A DNA stretch of 64,000 bases from JABFRZ01 sp964631945 (GTDB taxonomy: Bacteria; Planctomycetota; UBA1135; GCA-002686595). Both the position numbers and the translations under genes were made by a program. Below the pieces are notes generated by a model that saw only the letters and a list, made by a program, of their open reading frames with translations, did not search any database and was not told where the DNA came from. This document shows positions 31,117-39,834 of the stretch, in pieces. The stretch spans positions 62,001 to 126,000 of the forward strand of contig CAZWAY010000003.1 of the NCBI GenBank assembly GCA_964631945.1. The letters are read 5' to 3'. Every line of letters starts with the position of its first letter. Position 1 is the first letter of the stretch.

Positions 31117-32634
31117 GTGGGACGCTGGCTCGAGCCGTCGCTGTACTTCGCCGGCTGGGTCGTGCTGACCCTGCTGGCGACCCTGCTCGCGCACGGGCTG
31201 GACGCGCGCAACCACCCGCTGCGCGGCACCACGCGCTCGTTCCGCGGCCTGCTGCTGCCGTGCCTCTTCGCGAACCTGCTGGCGCGCTGGCTGGGCTGGT
31301 CGCACGAGGCCGGCCAGGAGCACTACGCCGCCGGCCTGCGAGCCATCGAGACGCTGTCGTGGCTCGCCGGCATCGTCGTCGCCCTGTCCTTCGTGGGCAA
31401 CACGGCCTTCATGCGGCGCGACGGCGCCCAGTACGAGGCCCGCTATCCGAAGCTGCTGGTCGACATCCTGCGCCTGATCCTGGTGCTGGTCGGCGCCTGC
31501 TTCGTCATCTCCGGTGTCTGGGACAAGGACCTCGGGGGCCTGCTGACGGCGGTCGGCATCAGCTCGATCGTGCTCGGGCTCGCGCTGCAGAACACGCTGG
31601 ACAACGTGATGGCCGGCATCGCGGTGCTGTTCGAGCGGCCGTTCGAGGTCGGTGACTGGGTGACGGTCGGGGCGATCACCGGGGAAGTGCTGGAGATGAA
31701 CTGGCGCTCCGTGCGCGTGCGCACGCGCAGCCGCGACCTCGTCGTCGTACCCAACTCGGTGATCGGCAAGGAGACGTTGATCAACCTGTCGCGGCCGACG
31801 CGCCTGCACGCCGAGACGCACGTGTTCGGCTTCTCCTACGACGATCCGCCGAACGAGGTGAAGCGCGTGTTGCTGGAGGTCGCGTGCTCGACCAGCGGGG
31901 TGAGCGCCGAGCCGCCGCCCGTCGTCCGCACCCACGCCTACGCGGCCTATGCCATCGAGTACCAGGTCAGGTTCTTCATCGCCGACTACGTGCACCAGAT
32001 GGAGACCAACGACGAGTTCATGACGCGCGTGTGGTATGCCGCGCGGCGCAACGGGCTGGTGGTCCCGTTCCCGACCCAGACGACCTACGAGTACCGGCCC
32101 CAGATGCCCGTGCCCGAGCCGGTGCAGCCGCCCGCGGAGGTGCTGGCGCGTATCCCGCTGTTCGTGCCGCTCGAGCCGGCCGAGCTCGAGTCGCTGTCGA
32201 GCGCGTGCGAGCGTCTCCACTTCGGCCGCGGCGAGTTCGTCGTGCGGCAGGGCGATCCCGGCGACGCGCTGTACGTGGTGCTCACGGGAGTGGCGCGCGT
32301 CACGCTCCGCACGGACGGCGCCGAGCGGGAGGTCGCGCGCCTCGCCAGCGGCGAGTTCTTCGGCGAGATGGCGCTCTTGACCGGCGAGCCGCGCAGCGCC
32401 AGCGTCACCGCGGCCGAGGACCTGGTGGTGCTGGTGATCCACAAGGACGCGCTGCAGGACGTGCTGCTCCGCCGCCCCGCCCTGGTCCAGGAGATGGCCG
32501 GGATCGTCGAGCTGCGCCGGCAGGGACTGCGCGCCGTCCAGGAGCTGCAGCGCGCTGCGCCCGAGCGGCAAGCGGCGATGTTGCATTCCACCGGCGAGCT
32601 GGTGCAGCGCATGCGGCGCTTCTTCGGACTCTAG
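31117..32634 (+). CDS. MscS-type channel with C-terminal cyclic-nucleotide-binding domain
   Basis: 505 residues from GTG 31117, six bases after the protease stop. Four N-terminal membrane segments lead to the pore helix and MscS signature (LTAVGISSIVLGLALQNTL, then GIAVLFERPFEVGDWV, VVPNSVIG). A cyclic-nucleotide-binding domain covers about 345-470, with GDPGDALYVVLTG and a phosphate-binding cassette FGEMALLTGEPRSASV that keeps Gly, Glu and Arg. Channels of this kind open less or more when cAMP/cGMP binds. The cyclase gene upstream on the same strand could supply the ligand. Confidence 0.9.
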   Translation: MGRWLEPSLYFAGWVVLTLLATLLAHGLDARNHPLRGTTRSFRGLLLPCLFANLLARWLGWSHEAGQEHYAAGLRAIETLSWLAGIVVALSFVGNTAFMRRDGAQYEARYPKLLVDILRLILVLVGACFVISGVWDKDLGGLLTAVGISSIVLGLALQNTLDNVMAGIAVLFERPFEVGDWVTVGAITGEVLEMNWRSVRVRTRSRDLVVVPNSVIGKETLINLSRPTRLHAETHVFGFSYDDPPNEVKRVLLEVACSTSGVSAEPPPVVRTHAYAAYAIEYQVRFFIADYVHQMETNDEFMTRVWYAARRNGLVVPFPTQTTYEYRPQMPVPEPVQPPAEVLARIPLFVPLEPAELESLSSACERLHFGRGEFVVRQGDPGDALYVVLTGVARVTLRTDGAEREVARLASGEFFGEMALLTGEPRSASVTAAEDLVVLVIHKDALQDVLLRRPALVQEMAGIVELRRQGLRAVQELQRAAPERQAAMLHSTGELVQRMRRFFGL

Positions 32635-32722
32635 GACAGCCCCCTCCCGTCACGAGAGCGTTCCTGGCGCCGCCTCCGCCAGTTCCTGGATCGTGGGCGA
32701 GGTCGCGGACTAGACTCGCTGC

Positions 32723-33991
32723 GTGCCCGCGGACTCCAGGCGCCGGAACACGATCATCGCCCTGCTGGTGATCCTCGTCCTGATCGCGCTCTTCCTGCTG
32801 CGCTGCTCGTGCGCGGAGTCCGCCGTCCCCGCAGGTGTGAAGCCGGCCGCGCCCGGCCCCGCGGCTTCGGCGGTCCCGCAACCGCCAGCCGCCGCCGCGC
32901 CCGCCAGCGCGGAGCCCGCCGAGGTGCTCACACCCGCGACCGTGACCGCGCCCGAGCGGGTGACCGCCGGGAGCGTGTTCTCGCTCTCCTGGACCGGGCC
33001 CGACAATCGCGGCGACTACGTGACCCTCGTGCGCAGCGAGGCTCCCGCCGAAGTCTACGGAGACTACGAGGAGACGAAGGCGGGCCGCTCGCTGGAGCTG
33101 ACGGCACCGATGGATGCCGGCGCCTACGAGGTGCGCTACGTCACTCAGCGCTCGCGGACGATCCTCGGGCGCGCGCCGCTCGAGGTCGTGCCGGCCGGCG
33201 CCACGCTCGAGGCCGTTTCCGAAGTCGTCCTCGGGACGCAGCTTTCCGTCACCTGGACCGGTCCGAACAACCCGCGCGACTACGTCACGATCGTGCCCAA
33301 GGAGACGCCCGACGGGCAGTACGGCGACAACTACACCTACACCGACAAGGGCTCGCCGTTGAGCGTGACCGTGCCCACCGTGACGGGCGAGGCCGAGCTG
33401 CGCTACATGAGCGGGCAGGGCAACCATGTGCTCGCGCGCCGTCCGGTCCGGATCGTCATGGCCGACGTCTCGCTCTCCGCGCCCGCCGACGCCATCGCCG
33501 GGAGCACCATCGATGTCGCGTGGACGGGCCCGAACAACGCGGGTGACTACGTCACCGTGGTCGCCGATGGTACGGCCGACGGCCAGTACGGGAACTACAC
33601 GGCGACCTCGGGCGGCTCGCCCCTGAAGCTGCTCCTGCCGATCCAGGCCGGCGGAGCCGAGCTGCGCTACATGACCGGTCAGGGAGGCCGGGTCCTCGGC
33701 CGCCGCGCGATCGCGATCGTGGCGGCCGAAATCACCCTGTCCGCCGCCTCCGAGGCCGCGGCCGGCTCCGCCGTGGCGGTGACGTGGACCGGCCCGAACA
33801 ATCCCGGCGACTACATCACCGTGGTCGCCGCGGCCACGCCCGATGGCCAGTACGGGGACTACACCGCCACGGCCGGGGGCTCGCCCCTGAGCGTCAAGGC
33901 CCCCAAGGACGCCGGCGACGCCGAGCTGCGCTACATGACCGGCCAGGGCAACAAGGTACTGGCACGGCGTCCGATCCGGATCGTGCCCTGA
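32723..33991 (+). CDS. Membrane-anchored protein with four tandem Ig-like repeats
   Basis: 422 residues from GTG 32723: a basic start, one membrane helix (10-27) ending in LLRCSC, a Pro/Ala linker, then four units of about 85 residues (from 73, 157, 242, 327). Each carries SxxWTGPxNxxDYVT, DGQYG-x-Y, GSPL and AELRYMxGQ. Such units also occur at the C-terminus of some bacterial von Willebrand-factor proteins; here they stand alone. Repeats two to four are closest, implying recent duplication. Function unknown; likely an extracytoplasmic binding array. Confidence 0.7.
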   Translation: MPADSRRRNTIIALLVILVLIALFLLRCSCAESAVPAGVKPAAPGPAASAVPQPPAAAAPASAEPAEVLTPATVTAPERVTAGSVFSLSWTGPDNRGDYVTLVRSEAPAEVYGDYEETKAGRSLELTAPMDAGAYEVRYVTQRSRTILGRAPLEVVPAGATLEAVSEVVLGTQLSVTWTGPNNPRDYVTIVPKETPDGQYGDNYTYTDKGSPLSVTVPTVTGEAELRYMSGQGNHVLARRPVRIVMADVSLSAPADAIAGSTIDVAWTGPNNAGDYVTVVADGTADGQYGNYTATSGGSPLKLLLPIQAGGAELRYMTGQGGRVLGRRAIAIVAAEITLSAASEAAAGSAVAVTWTGPNNPGDYITVVAAATPDGQYGDYTATAGGSPLSVKAPKDAGDAELRYMTGQGNKVLARRPIRIVP

Positions 33992-34194
33992 GCGCGCCGC
34001 GCAGGCGGTGACGGGGCGCTGAGTCGGCGTGGCGAACACGCGCCCCCGAATCTCGATAGGGCCGCGCGGGTGGTGCTACGCAGGGCCGAGCACAGCCGGT
34101 GCTTTCCAGCCCCTTCCCGCGGCAGGCTGCTACGATCTCGCCGGAGGGCGGCCGAAGTTTGGGCCGCCCAGGGTCGCGCTGTGTGGGTTCCCTC

Positions 34195-36627
34195 ATGATT
34201 ACCGAAGCGATTGCCAGCGGTCTGATCCTCTCGTTCCTGGCTGGGGTCCCGTGTCTCGCGCAGGGGACGGTCGTCTCCCCGTCGCCCGCGGGCCCGGTCG
34301 CGCGCTCCCAAGCGCGGGTCCAGGCCCGCATCGTGGGCGAGCTGCGTCTCGCCGACGGATCCGCCGTCGCCGGAGCCTTGGTGAGCGCGGATGGTGTCCA
34401 GACCACCAGCGACGCGAACGGGTTCTTCTCGATCTTCCTGGACGTCACGCTGGGCCAGGAGATCGTGGTCTCGGGCGCGGCACGCATCGTCGGCGTCAAC
34501 CACCGCGGATCCGCCTCCGTGCGCATGCGGAAGACGCGCGTCGACGTGGGCTCGATCACGCTCGAGCGGCGCTCGGTACCGCTCTACCTGTCTCCGCTGG
34601 AGCACCTCGGAGAGTTCGGCGTCAGCGCGTACGCGGACTTCGATGGCGACGGGGACGCGGATCTGTTGGGTGCTTCCGGCCTGCTCGAGAATGGCCCCGA
34701 CGGTTTCGTGGAGACGCCCTTCTCCCTGGGAGTGGACGGGTTCCGCTTCGAGCCCTTGGACCTGGACCAGGACGGCGACGTAGACCTCCTGGTGACGCAC
34801 AATGGAGCCCTCGGGTGGGAGCTCTCGGCCTTCCTCAACGATGGACAGGGCCACTTCGGAAACAGGCTGCCGGTCGCGGACCTGAACGGATTCGAGGTGA
34901 ACGGGGACTTCGACGGCGACACGTTCCCGGACCTCGTGCTCATCACCTCGGGAACCCTGAGCTTCCTGCGTGGCAACGGAGACGGGACCTTCGCCATGCC
35001 TCAGGGAGAGGCCGCGCCCATGGCCGGACCGTCGTTGGCCGCCGACCTGGACGGGGACGGCGTGCTCGATCTCGCCGTGGCGAGCGGCAACCAGCTCGCG
35101 ATCCTGCTCGGGAATGGCGACGGGACGTTCGGCGCCGCTACCTCCCACTCCCTCGCGAACGGCGTTCACTCTCTCTCGAGCGGCGATCTCGACGGCGATG
35201 GCCGGGTCGACCTCCTCGCCGTGACGAGTCTCACGGTGTTCCCCGCGTCTGCGACGTACTTCACCGAGTCTCTCCTCGGTCAGGGTGGCGGCCTGTTCGG
35301 CGCGGGCGCCACGACGGCGCTCGGCACCACGTTCCTGTCCGCGAGTCTTGGCGAGCTGAGCGGGGACGGTCGTTCGGACCTGGTTCTCGGCGAGAAGGCA
35401 TCCTCTCTCGGCATCACGAGCGGCTGGCTCCGCGTCCGGCGCGGGAGGGGGAACGGCGGTTTCTTCAGCTCCAACACGACCTACCCCATCGGCGAGCAGC
35501 TCAGGGTGATCGCCGTGGAGGACTTCGACGAGGACGGGCGGCTGGACGTGATCGCCAACGGCTACGGGCAGGGCGGCTGGGGGATCACCTTCACCTTCGG
35601 CCGCGGCAACGGGACTCTCGCGTCTCACGAGACGTTGACGGGTACGACCCGAGCGGCGTCCGCTTCCGACTTCGACCTCGACGGGGACCTGGACCTCCTG
35701 CTGCTCGACCCGGTGGCGAATCGCGCGCAGCTCTCGCTGGGCTCGGGCAGCGGTCAGTACTCCCCGGTCTTTCCCGCCGTCGACCTCCAGCCCGAGGGAC
35801 ACCAGGCGACCGGCGATCTCGACGGCGATGGCGACCTCGACGTGGTGGTGATCCACGAGCTGACGCGAGCGGCCATCCTGCTCCACGACGGTTCCGGTCA
35901 CCTCAGCCTCGCCTCCAGCTTCGTCGTCGGTAGCGATCCCCGGCCGGTGCTCGAGGACTTCGACCACGACGGCGACCTCGACCTGGCCGTCTCGTCGAGC
36001 AGCAACGGGGGTCAGGTGTCGCTGTACCTCGGCAACGGCGACGGCACCTTCGCAGCCCCTGCGGTCCTGCCCGCGGGCGGGTCGCCTGCCTCGCTGGTGG
36101 CGGGTGACTGGGACTCCGACAGCGCGCCCGATCTCGTGCTGCAGCTTCCGGCCCAGCTCGCCTACTGGGGCGGCAATGGCGACGGTACCTTCCAGGCGGC
36201 GGTGGGGCTCGCGGCGAGCGGCGGCTTCTTCGGACCCCGCTCGGTGTCCGACGTGGACGGGGACGGAGCGCTGGACCTCGTGACCAGCCAGGCCGTGCTG
36301 CTCGGCCGCGGTGACGGCAGCTTCGATCCCGCGCTCCCGAACGGGATCGGCAGCGAGGACGCCTTCGACGTGGACGACGACGGCCGGCTCGACCTCCTGT
36401 CCAGCGCGAGCGGGGCCGTGCGCCTGCACCTCGGCAATGGCGACGGCACCTTCTCGAGCGCCCTCACCTACGCGGAGCCTTGGGATGAGGAGCCCTTCGA
36501 GTTCTACGTAGCCGCGCCGCTGCTGGGCGATCTGGACGGCGACGGCGACGCCGACCTGCTCCTGCGCTACCTCGACCCCGCCGCTCCCGGGTTCAGCTAC
36601 ATCCTACGCGGGCGACGCGTGCCCTGA
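34195..36627 (+). CDS. Secreted FG-GAP/VCBS-repeat protein
   Basis: 810 residues starting at ATG 34195, which gives a signal peptide (LSFLAGVPCLAQG). An N-terminal carboxypeptidase-regulatory-like domain (about 40-125, with VAGALVSADGV and TTSDANGFFSI) leads into roughly fourteen VCBS/FG-GAP units with calcium-loop cores such as DFDGDGDADLL, DLDGDGVLDLAV and DVDDDGRLDLL, each followed by GNGDGTF-type turns. These build integrin-like beta-propellers. Large secreted proteins of this type are common in Planctomycetota; the ligand is unknown. It converges on the next gene. Confidence 0.88.
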   Translation: MITEAIASGLILSFLAGVPCLAQGTVVSPSPAGPVARSQARVQARIVGELRLADGSAVAGALVSADGVQTTSDANGFFSIFLDVTLGQEIVVSGAARIVGVNHRGSASVRMRKTRVDVGSITLERRSVPLYLSPLEHLGEFGVSAYADFDGDGDADLLGASGLLENGPDGFVETPFSLGVDGFRFEPLDLDQDGDVDLLVTHNGALGWELSAFLNDGQGHFGNRLPVADLNGFEVNGDFDGDTFPDLVLITSGTLSFLRGNGDGTFAMPQGEAAPMAGPSLAADLDGDGVLDLAVASGNQLAILLGNGDGTFGAATSHSLANGVHSLSSGDLDGDGRVDLLAVTSLTVFPASATYFTESLLGQGGGLFGAGATTALGTTFLSASLGELSGDGRSDLVLGEKASSLGITSGWLRVRRGRGNGGFFSSNTTYPIGEQLRVIAVEDFDEDGRLDVIANGYGQGGWGITFTFGRGNGTLASHETLTGTTRAASASDFDLDGDLDLLLLDPVANRAQLSLGSGSGQYSPVFPAVDLQPEGHQATGDLDGDGDLDVVVIHELTRAAILLHDGSGHLSLASSFVVGSDPRPVLEDFDHDGDLDLAVSSSSNGGQVSLYLGNGDGTFAAPAVLPAGGSPASLVAGDWDSDSAPDLVLQLPAQLAYWGGNGDGTFQAAVGLAASGGFFGPRSVSDVDGDGALDLVTSQAVLLGRGDGSFDPALPNGIGSEDAFDVDDDGRLDLLSSASGAVRLHLGNGDGTFSSALTYAEPWDEEPFEFYVAAPLLGDLDGDGDADLLLRYLDPAAPGFSYILRGRRVP

Positions 36628-36750
36628 GCGCCCGCCCGCCGGACGAAGCGGCGCCTCGGTCGGGTCGGCCGCGGTGGTGACCCCGCGAGCGGTGGGGAGG
36701 TTCCGGCTCCCGGGCCGCTCGAGCCTGGGGTGCAGGCGCCGCCTCGCGCC

Positions 36751-39633
36751 TCATTTTCCCGGCAGCGTTCCGGTCAGCGATTCGCCGCCGAGGGCGACGC
36801 GCAGCTCGAGCTCGCGCGTTCCCGCGGTGACGCCGCGCTCGGTGTGGAAGATCGTCTCCCACGCATCCGTCTGCCAGGCGCCGCGGACCTCGAGGTCCCA
36901 CAGCGTGCCGGGCAGGACCTCGAGCACGAAGCTGCCGTCGTCGCCACTCGTGGCGGTCGGCGAGTCCGGGCAGGCGTCGCTCGTGCCGAGCACGACGAAG
37001 CCGACCAGGGCCGCGCCCGCGCGGTCCAGCAGGCGTCCGCGGATGCTGAGGCCGCGCGGCAGGACGATGCGCAGCGATTCCTCGCCGCCGTCGGGCGCGG
37101 CGCTCTCGGCCGCGCGGGAGGCGCGCAGCCAGGGCCGATCCGGATCGCTCGCGAGCGCGAACGGAGACAGGTCGAGGCGGTAGGATCCGGGCACGAGCCC
37201 GCGCAGCTCAAAGGCGCCGTCCGCACCCGTCTGCAACGCGGCCGTGGTGCGGTCGTCCTCGCCGACCCGGGCCTGGATCGTCTCCCAGCCCGCGCGTGGC
37301 GCGGTGAGACGCGCGCTCAAGTAGACGCCGGCGAGGCCGCGGCCCTCCGCATCCACGACCGTACCGCGGATCGTCTCGCCGCGCGGGTAGACCAGCACGA
37401 GGCCCTCGAGCAGCTCGCCCTCGGCCAACCAGACGTCGGCGCGTCGACTGGAGGGTTGCCCGCGCCGGCGCGCGTGCAGGTGGAACTCGCCGGCCGGCAG
37501 CGAGCCGAACCAGAAGCGGCCGTGCGCATCGGTGGTCGCTTCGCGCGAGTCGACGTACCAGCCGGCCACGGGTGGGAGCGCGCTCTCGCCGCGCCAGCGC
37601 GCGCGGTCGTGGTTGGCTCCCGTCAGGATCACCTCCATGCCGGCCAGGGCGGTGCCCTGGTCGTCCTGGACGATGCCGGCCAGCATCGCCGCGGGCGCGA
37701 GCCGGACGTCGCCGAGCTCGAGCTCGAGTTCGTCCAGTTCGGTCGCGGGAAAGTCGTACACCCGCGTGTCGAAGCCCGCGGCGCTCGCGAGCAGGCAATG
37801 GCGCAGCTCGGGCGTGAGCCCGCCGAGCTCGAAGCGTCCGGCGAAGTCGCTGCGGCCCGAGATCCAGTCGGTGCGCTGGCCCTCTTGGCCGTCCTCGCTC
37901 GCCACCGCGGCCACGTAAGCGTCCGCGAGCGGATGTCCATCCGCATCCAGCACCCGCCCGCGCACGAGTCGACCGCGCGCGAGCTCGAAATCGACGCGCA
38001 GCACGCCGTCCACCGCCGCGGGCAGGTTCGCGCGCTGCGCCTTGCCATGGCCCGAAGCCTTGGCGTAGAGCTCCAGCGCGCCGGCGGCGCCGAAGCCGGG
38101 CAGCACGTACTCGCCGCGCGCATCCGTCTCGGCGCTGCGGCGGAAGGTCCAGCCCTCGCCTACCCGTGCGCCGCGGATGGGCTCGCCGCTCCCGGCCTCG
38201 ACCACCCTGCCGCGCACCTCGATGCCGTCCGCCAGCAGGAGGTCCACCCGCGCCGTGCCCTCGGCATCGAACTCGAGCGCGAGCCACTCGGAGCCCTGCT
38301 CGCGTCGCGGCGTCACTTCCAGCGTGGCGGCTTCCTCGAACGGGATCCGCATGCGGTAGCTGCCGTCGCCCGCGGTCGTGGTCGTGCGCTCGCCCGCGGC
38401 CGCGCCGCCGAGCTGGAACACCAGCACGCGCGCGTCGGCGATGGGGGCGAGGTCGCGCTCGCGCCGCACGAAGCCGTGCACGAGGTAGCCCGAGCTCAGC
38501 GCGACCTCGAGCTCCTCGCCCGCGTAGCGCTGGGCCAGGAGCGCGTCGCAGAATCCGGAGGCCGAGACGGCCAGGTCGAAGGGGATGCCGCGTTCGAGCT
38601 CGAACGCGAAGCGGCCCCCGGCGTCGCTCACCGCGCGCGCGACTTCCCTGGGCGCACGCCGGAGGTCGAGGTCGAGCATCGTGAAGTGCCCGGCCTCGGG
38701 GCGGCGCACGCGCACCTCGGCCCCGGCGATCGGGGCGGCCGCGCTGTCCACGACGCGCCCGGAGAGCACGGCGAAGAGCGGGTTCCGCGGCGGCGTCACC
38801 GGCACTTCGCTCGGTGCTCCAGACATCGTTTCCCGCACGGCGGGCGGGGCCTGCCCGGCCGGCGCGGACCCCGCCCGTTCGCCGGCCAGGGCGAGCGGCT
38901 CCGCCGTCGCAGAGGTCGAGCTCACGCGGCGGGCCGAGGTCGCGGCGTCTCGCTCGAGGGCCAACCAGACGAGCGCAACGGCCGCCAGCGTCGCAAGAGA
39001 GACGAGAAGAGCCTTCGAGCCCATGAGGATTCCTCCGAGGGTCACGGGGACGGACAGGGGGCCGGCCTCGCGTCCGATCCATGGGGCGAGGAGCAGGCTC
39101 CACGCCGCGCGCCCGCCGTGCTTTGCATCCAGCGCCGCGCGCAGCTGGGCCAGGCCACGCGCGACGCGCTGGCGCGCGGCCTCGCGACTGCAGCCCTGAC
39201 GCCGGGCGATCGCGCCCGGGTCGAGCCCCTCGACGTGGCGCAGGATCACGGCCGAGCGGTAGGGCTCGGCGAGCCGCAGCAACGCCTCGGCCAGCCAGCG
39301 CTGCAGCTCCATGCGCTCGACCGCGTCGCGCACCTCCCCGCCCGCGCCGGCGCTGGATTCGGCCCGTGCGGCCAGACGCTCGACCCCCGGGCGCCGGCTC
39401 TCACGCCCGGCGCGGCGCCGCGCGAGGTTGCGCACGACCGTCCGCAGCCACGAGGACAGATCGATGCGCACGGCCGAGCGCCGACCGAGCGCCACGACCC
39501 AGGCCTCCTGCACGACCTCCTCGGCCTCGTCCGGATCCGTCACCAGGCTGCGCGCGAGGGCCCGCATCCACCCGGCCTGGGCAAGGAGCTCGCCGAGTTC
39601 GGGCGTGGCAGGGGACTCGGACGGTCGCGTCAT
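36751..39633 (-). CDS. ECF sigma factor fused to a membrane helix and carboxypeptidase-regulatory domains
   Basis: 960 residues in one frame. Residues 1-175 are an ECF sigma factor: region 2 with DPDEAEEVVQEAWVVAL and WLRTVVRNLARRR, region 4 with LRLAEPYRSAVILRHVEGL and QGCSREAARQRVARGLAQL. A membrane helix follows at about 203-225 (ALLVSLATLAAVALVWLAL), then a linker and about seven carboxypeptidase-regulatory-like beta-sandwich domains (GRVVDSAAAPIAGAEV, RGRVLDADGHPLADAYV and others) expected outside. The sigma factor would be tethered to the membrane and freed, if at all, by proteolysis. It resembles ECF groups with C-terminal extensions described in Planctomycetota. Confidence 0.85.
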   Translation of the reverse strand: MTRPSESPATPELGELLAQAGWMRALARSLVTDPDEAEEVVQEAWVVALGRRSAVRIDLSSWLRTVVRNLARRRAGRESRRPGVERLAARAESSAGAGGEVRDAVERMELQRWLAEALLRLAEPYRSAVILRHVEGLDPGAIARRQGCSREAARQRVARGLAQLRAALDAKHGGRAAWSLLLAPWIGREAGPLSVPVTLGGILMGSKALLVSLATLAAVALVWLALERDAATSARRVSSTSATAEPLALAGERAGSAPAGQAPPAVRETMSGAPSEVPVTPPRNPLFAVLSGRVVDSAAAPIAGAEVRVRRPEAGHFTMLDLDLRRAPREVARAVSDAGGRFAFELERGIPFDLAVSASGFCDALLAQRYAGEELEVALSSGYLVHGFVRRERDLAPIADARVLVFQLGGAAAGERTTTTAGDGSYRMRIPFEEAATLEVTPRREQGSEWLALEFDAEGTARVDLLLADGIEVRGRVVEAGSGEPIRGARVGEGWTFRRSAETDARGEYVLPGFGAAGALELYAKASGHGKAQRANLPAAVDGVLRVDFELARGRLVRGRVLDADGHPLADAYVAAVASEDGQEGQRTDWISGRSDFAGRFELGGLTPELRHCLLASAAGFDTRVYDFPATELDELELELGDVRLAPAAMLAGIVQDDQGTALAGMEVILTGANHDRARWRGESALPPVAGWYVDSREATTDAHGRFWFGSLPAGEFHLHARRRGQPSSRRADVWLAEGELLEGLVLVYPRGETIRGTVVDAEGRGLAGVYLSARLTAPRAGWETIQARVGEDDRTTAALQTGADGAFELRGLVPGSYRLDLSPFALASDPDRPWLRASRAAESAAPDGGEESLRIVLPRGLSIRGRLLDRAGAALVGFVVLGTSDACPDSPTATSGDDGSFVLEVLPGTLWDLEVRGAWQTDAWETIFHTERGVTAGTRELELRVALGGESLTGTLPGK

Positions 39634-39834
39634 CGCAGGACCAAGAGATCCCCGAGTGACCGCGGCGTGACCGAGAATCCAGGCGACCTCGCCCCCAAGC
39701 TACCCGGGCTCGGAAGGGCGGAGCGTGTTCCCCCCCGAAGACGAGCGGGTGCGCGGAGAGACGGGAGCGGGCACTCCTCGCCGCCGGCCCCGGGGGAGGA
39801 GTCGGCAGCGATTCGTGCGCTCGGGTGCCGTCGT

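Noticed and set aside
30109..32586. 825-codon minus-strand frame across the protease and channel genes
   Set aside because: Antisense shadow; both plus-strand genes have diagnostic motifs.
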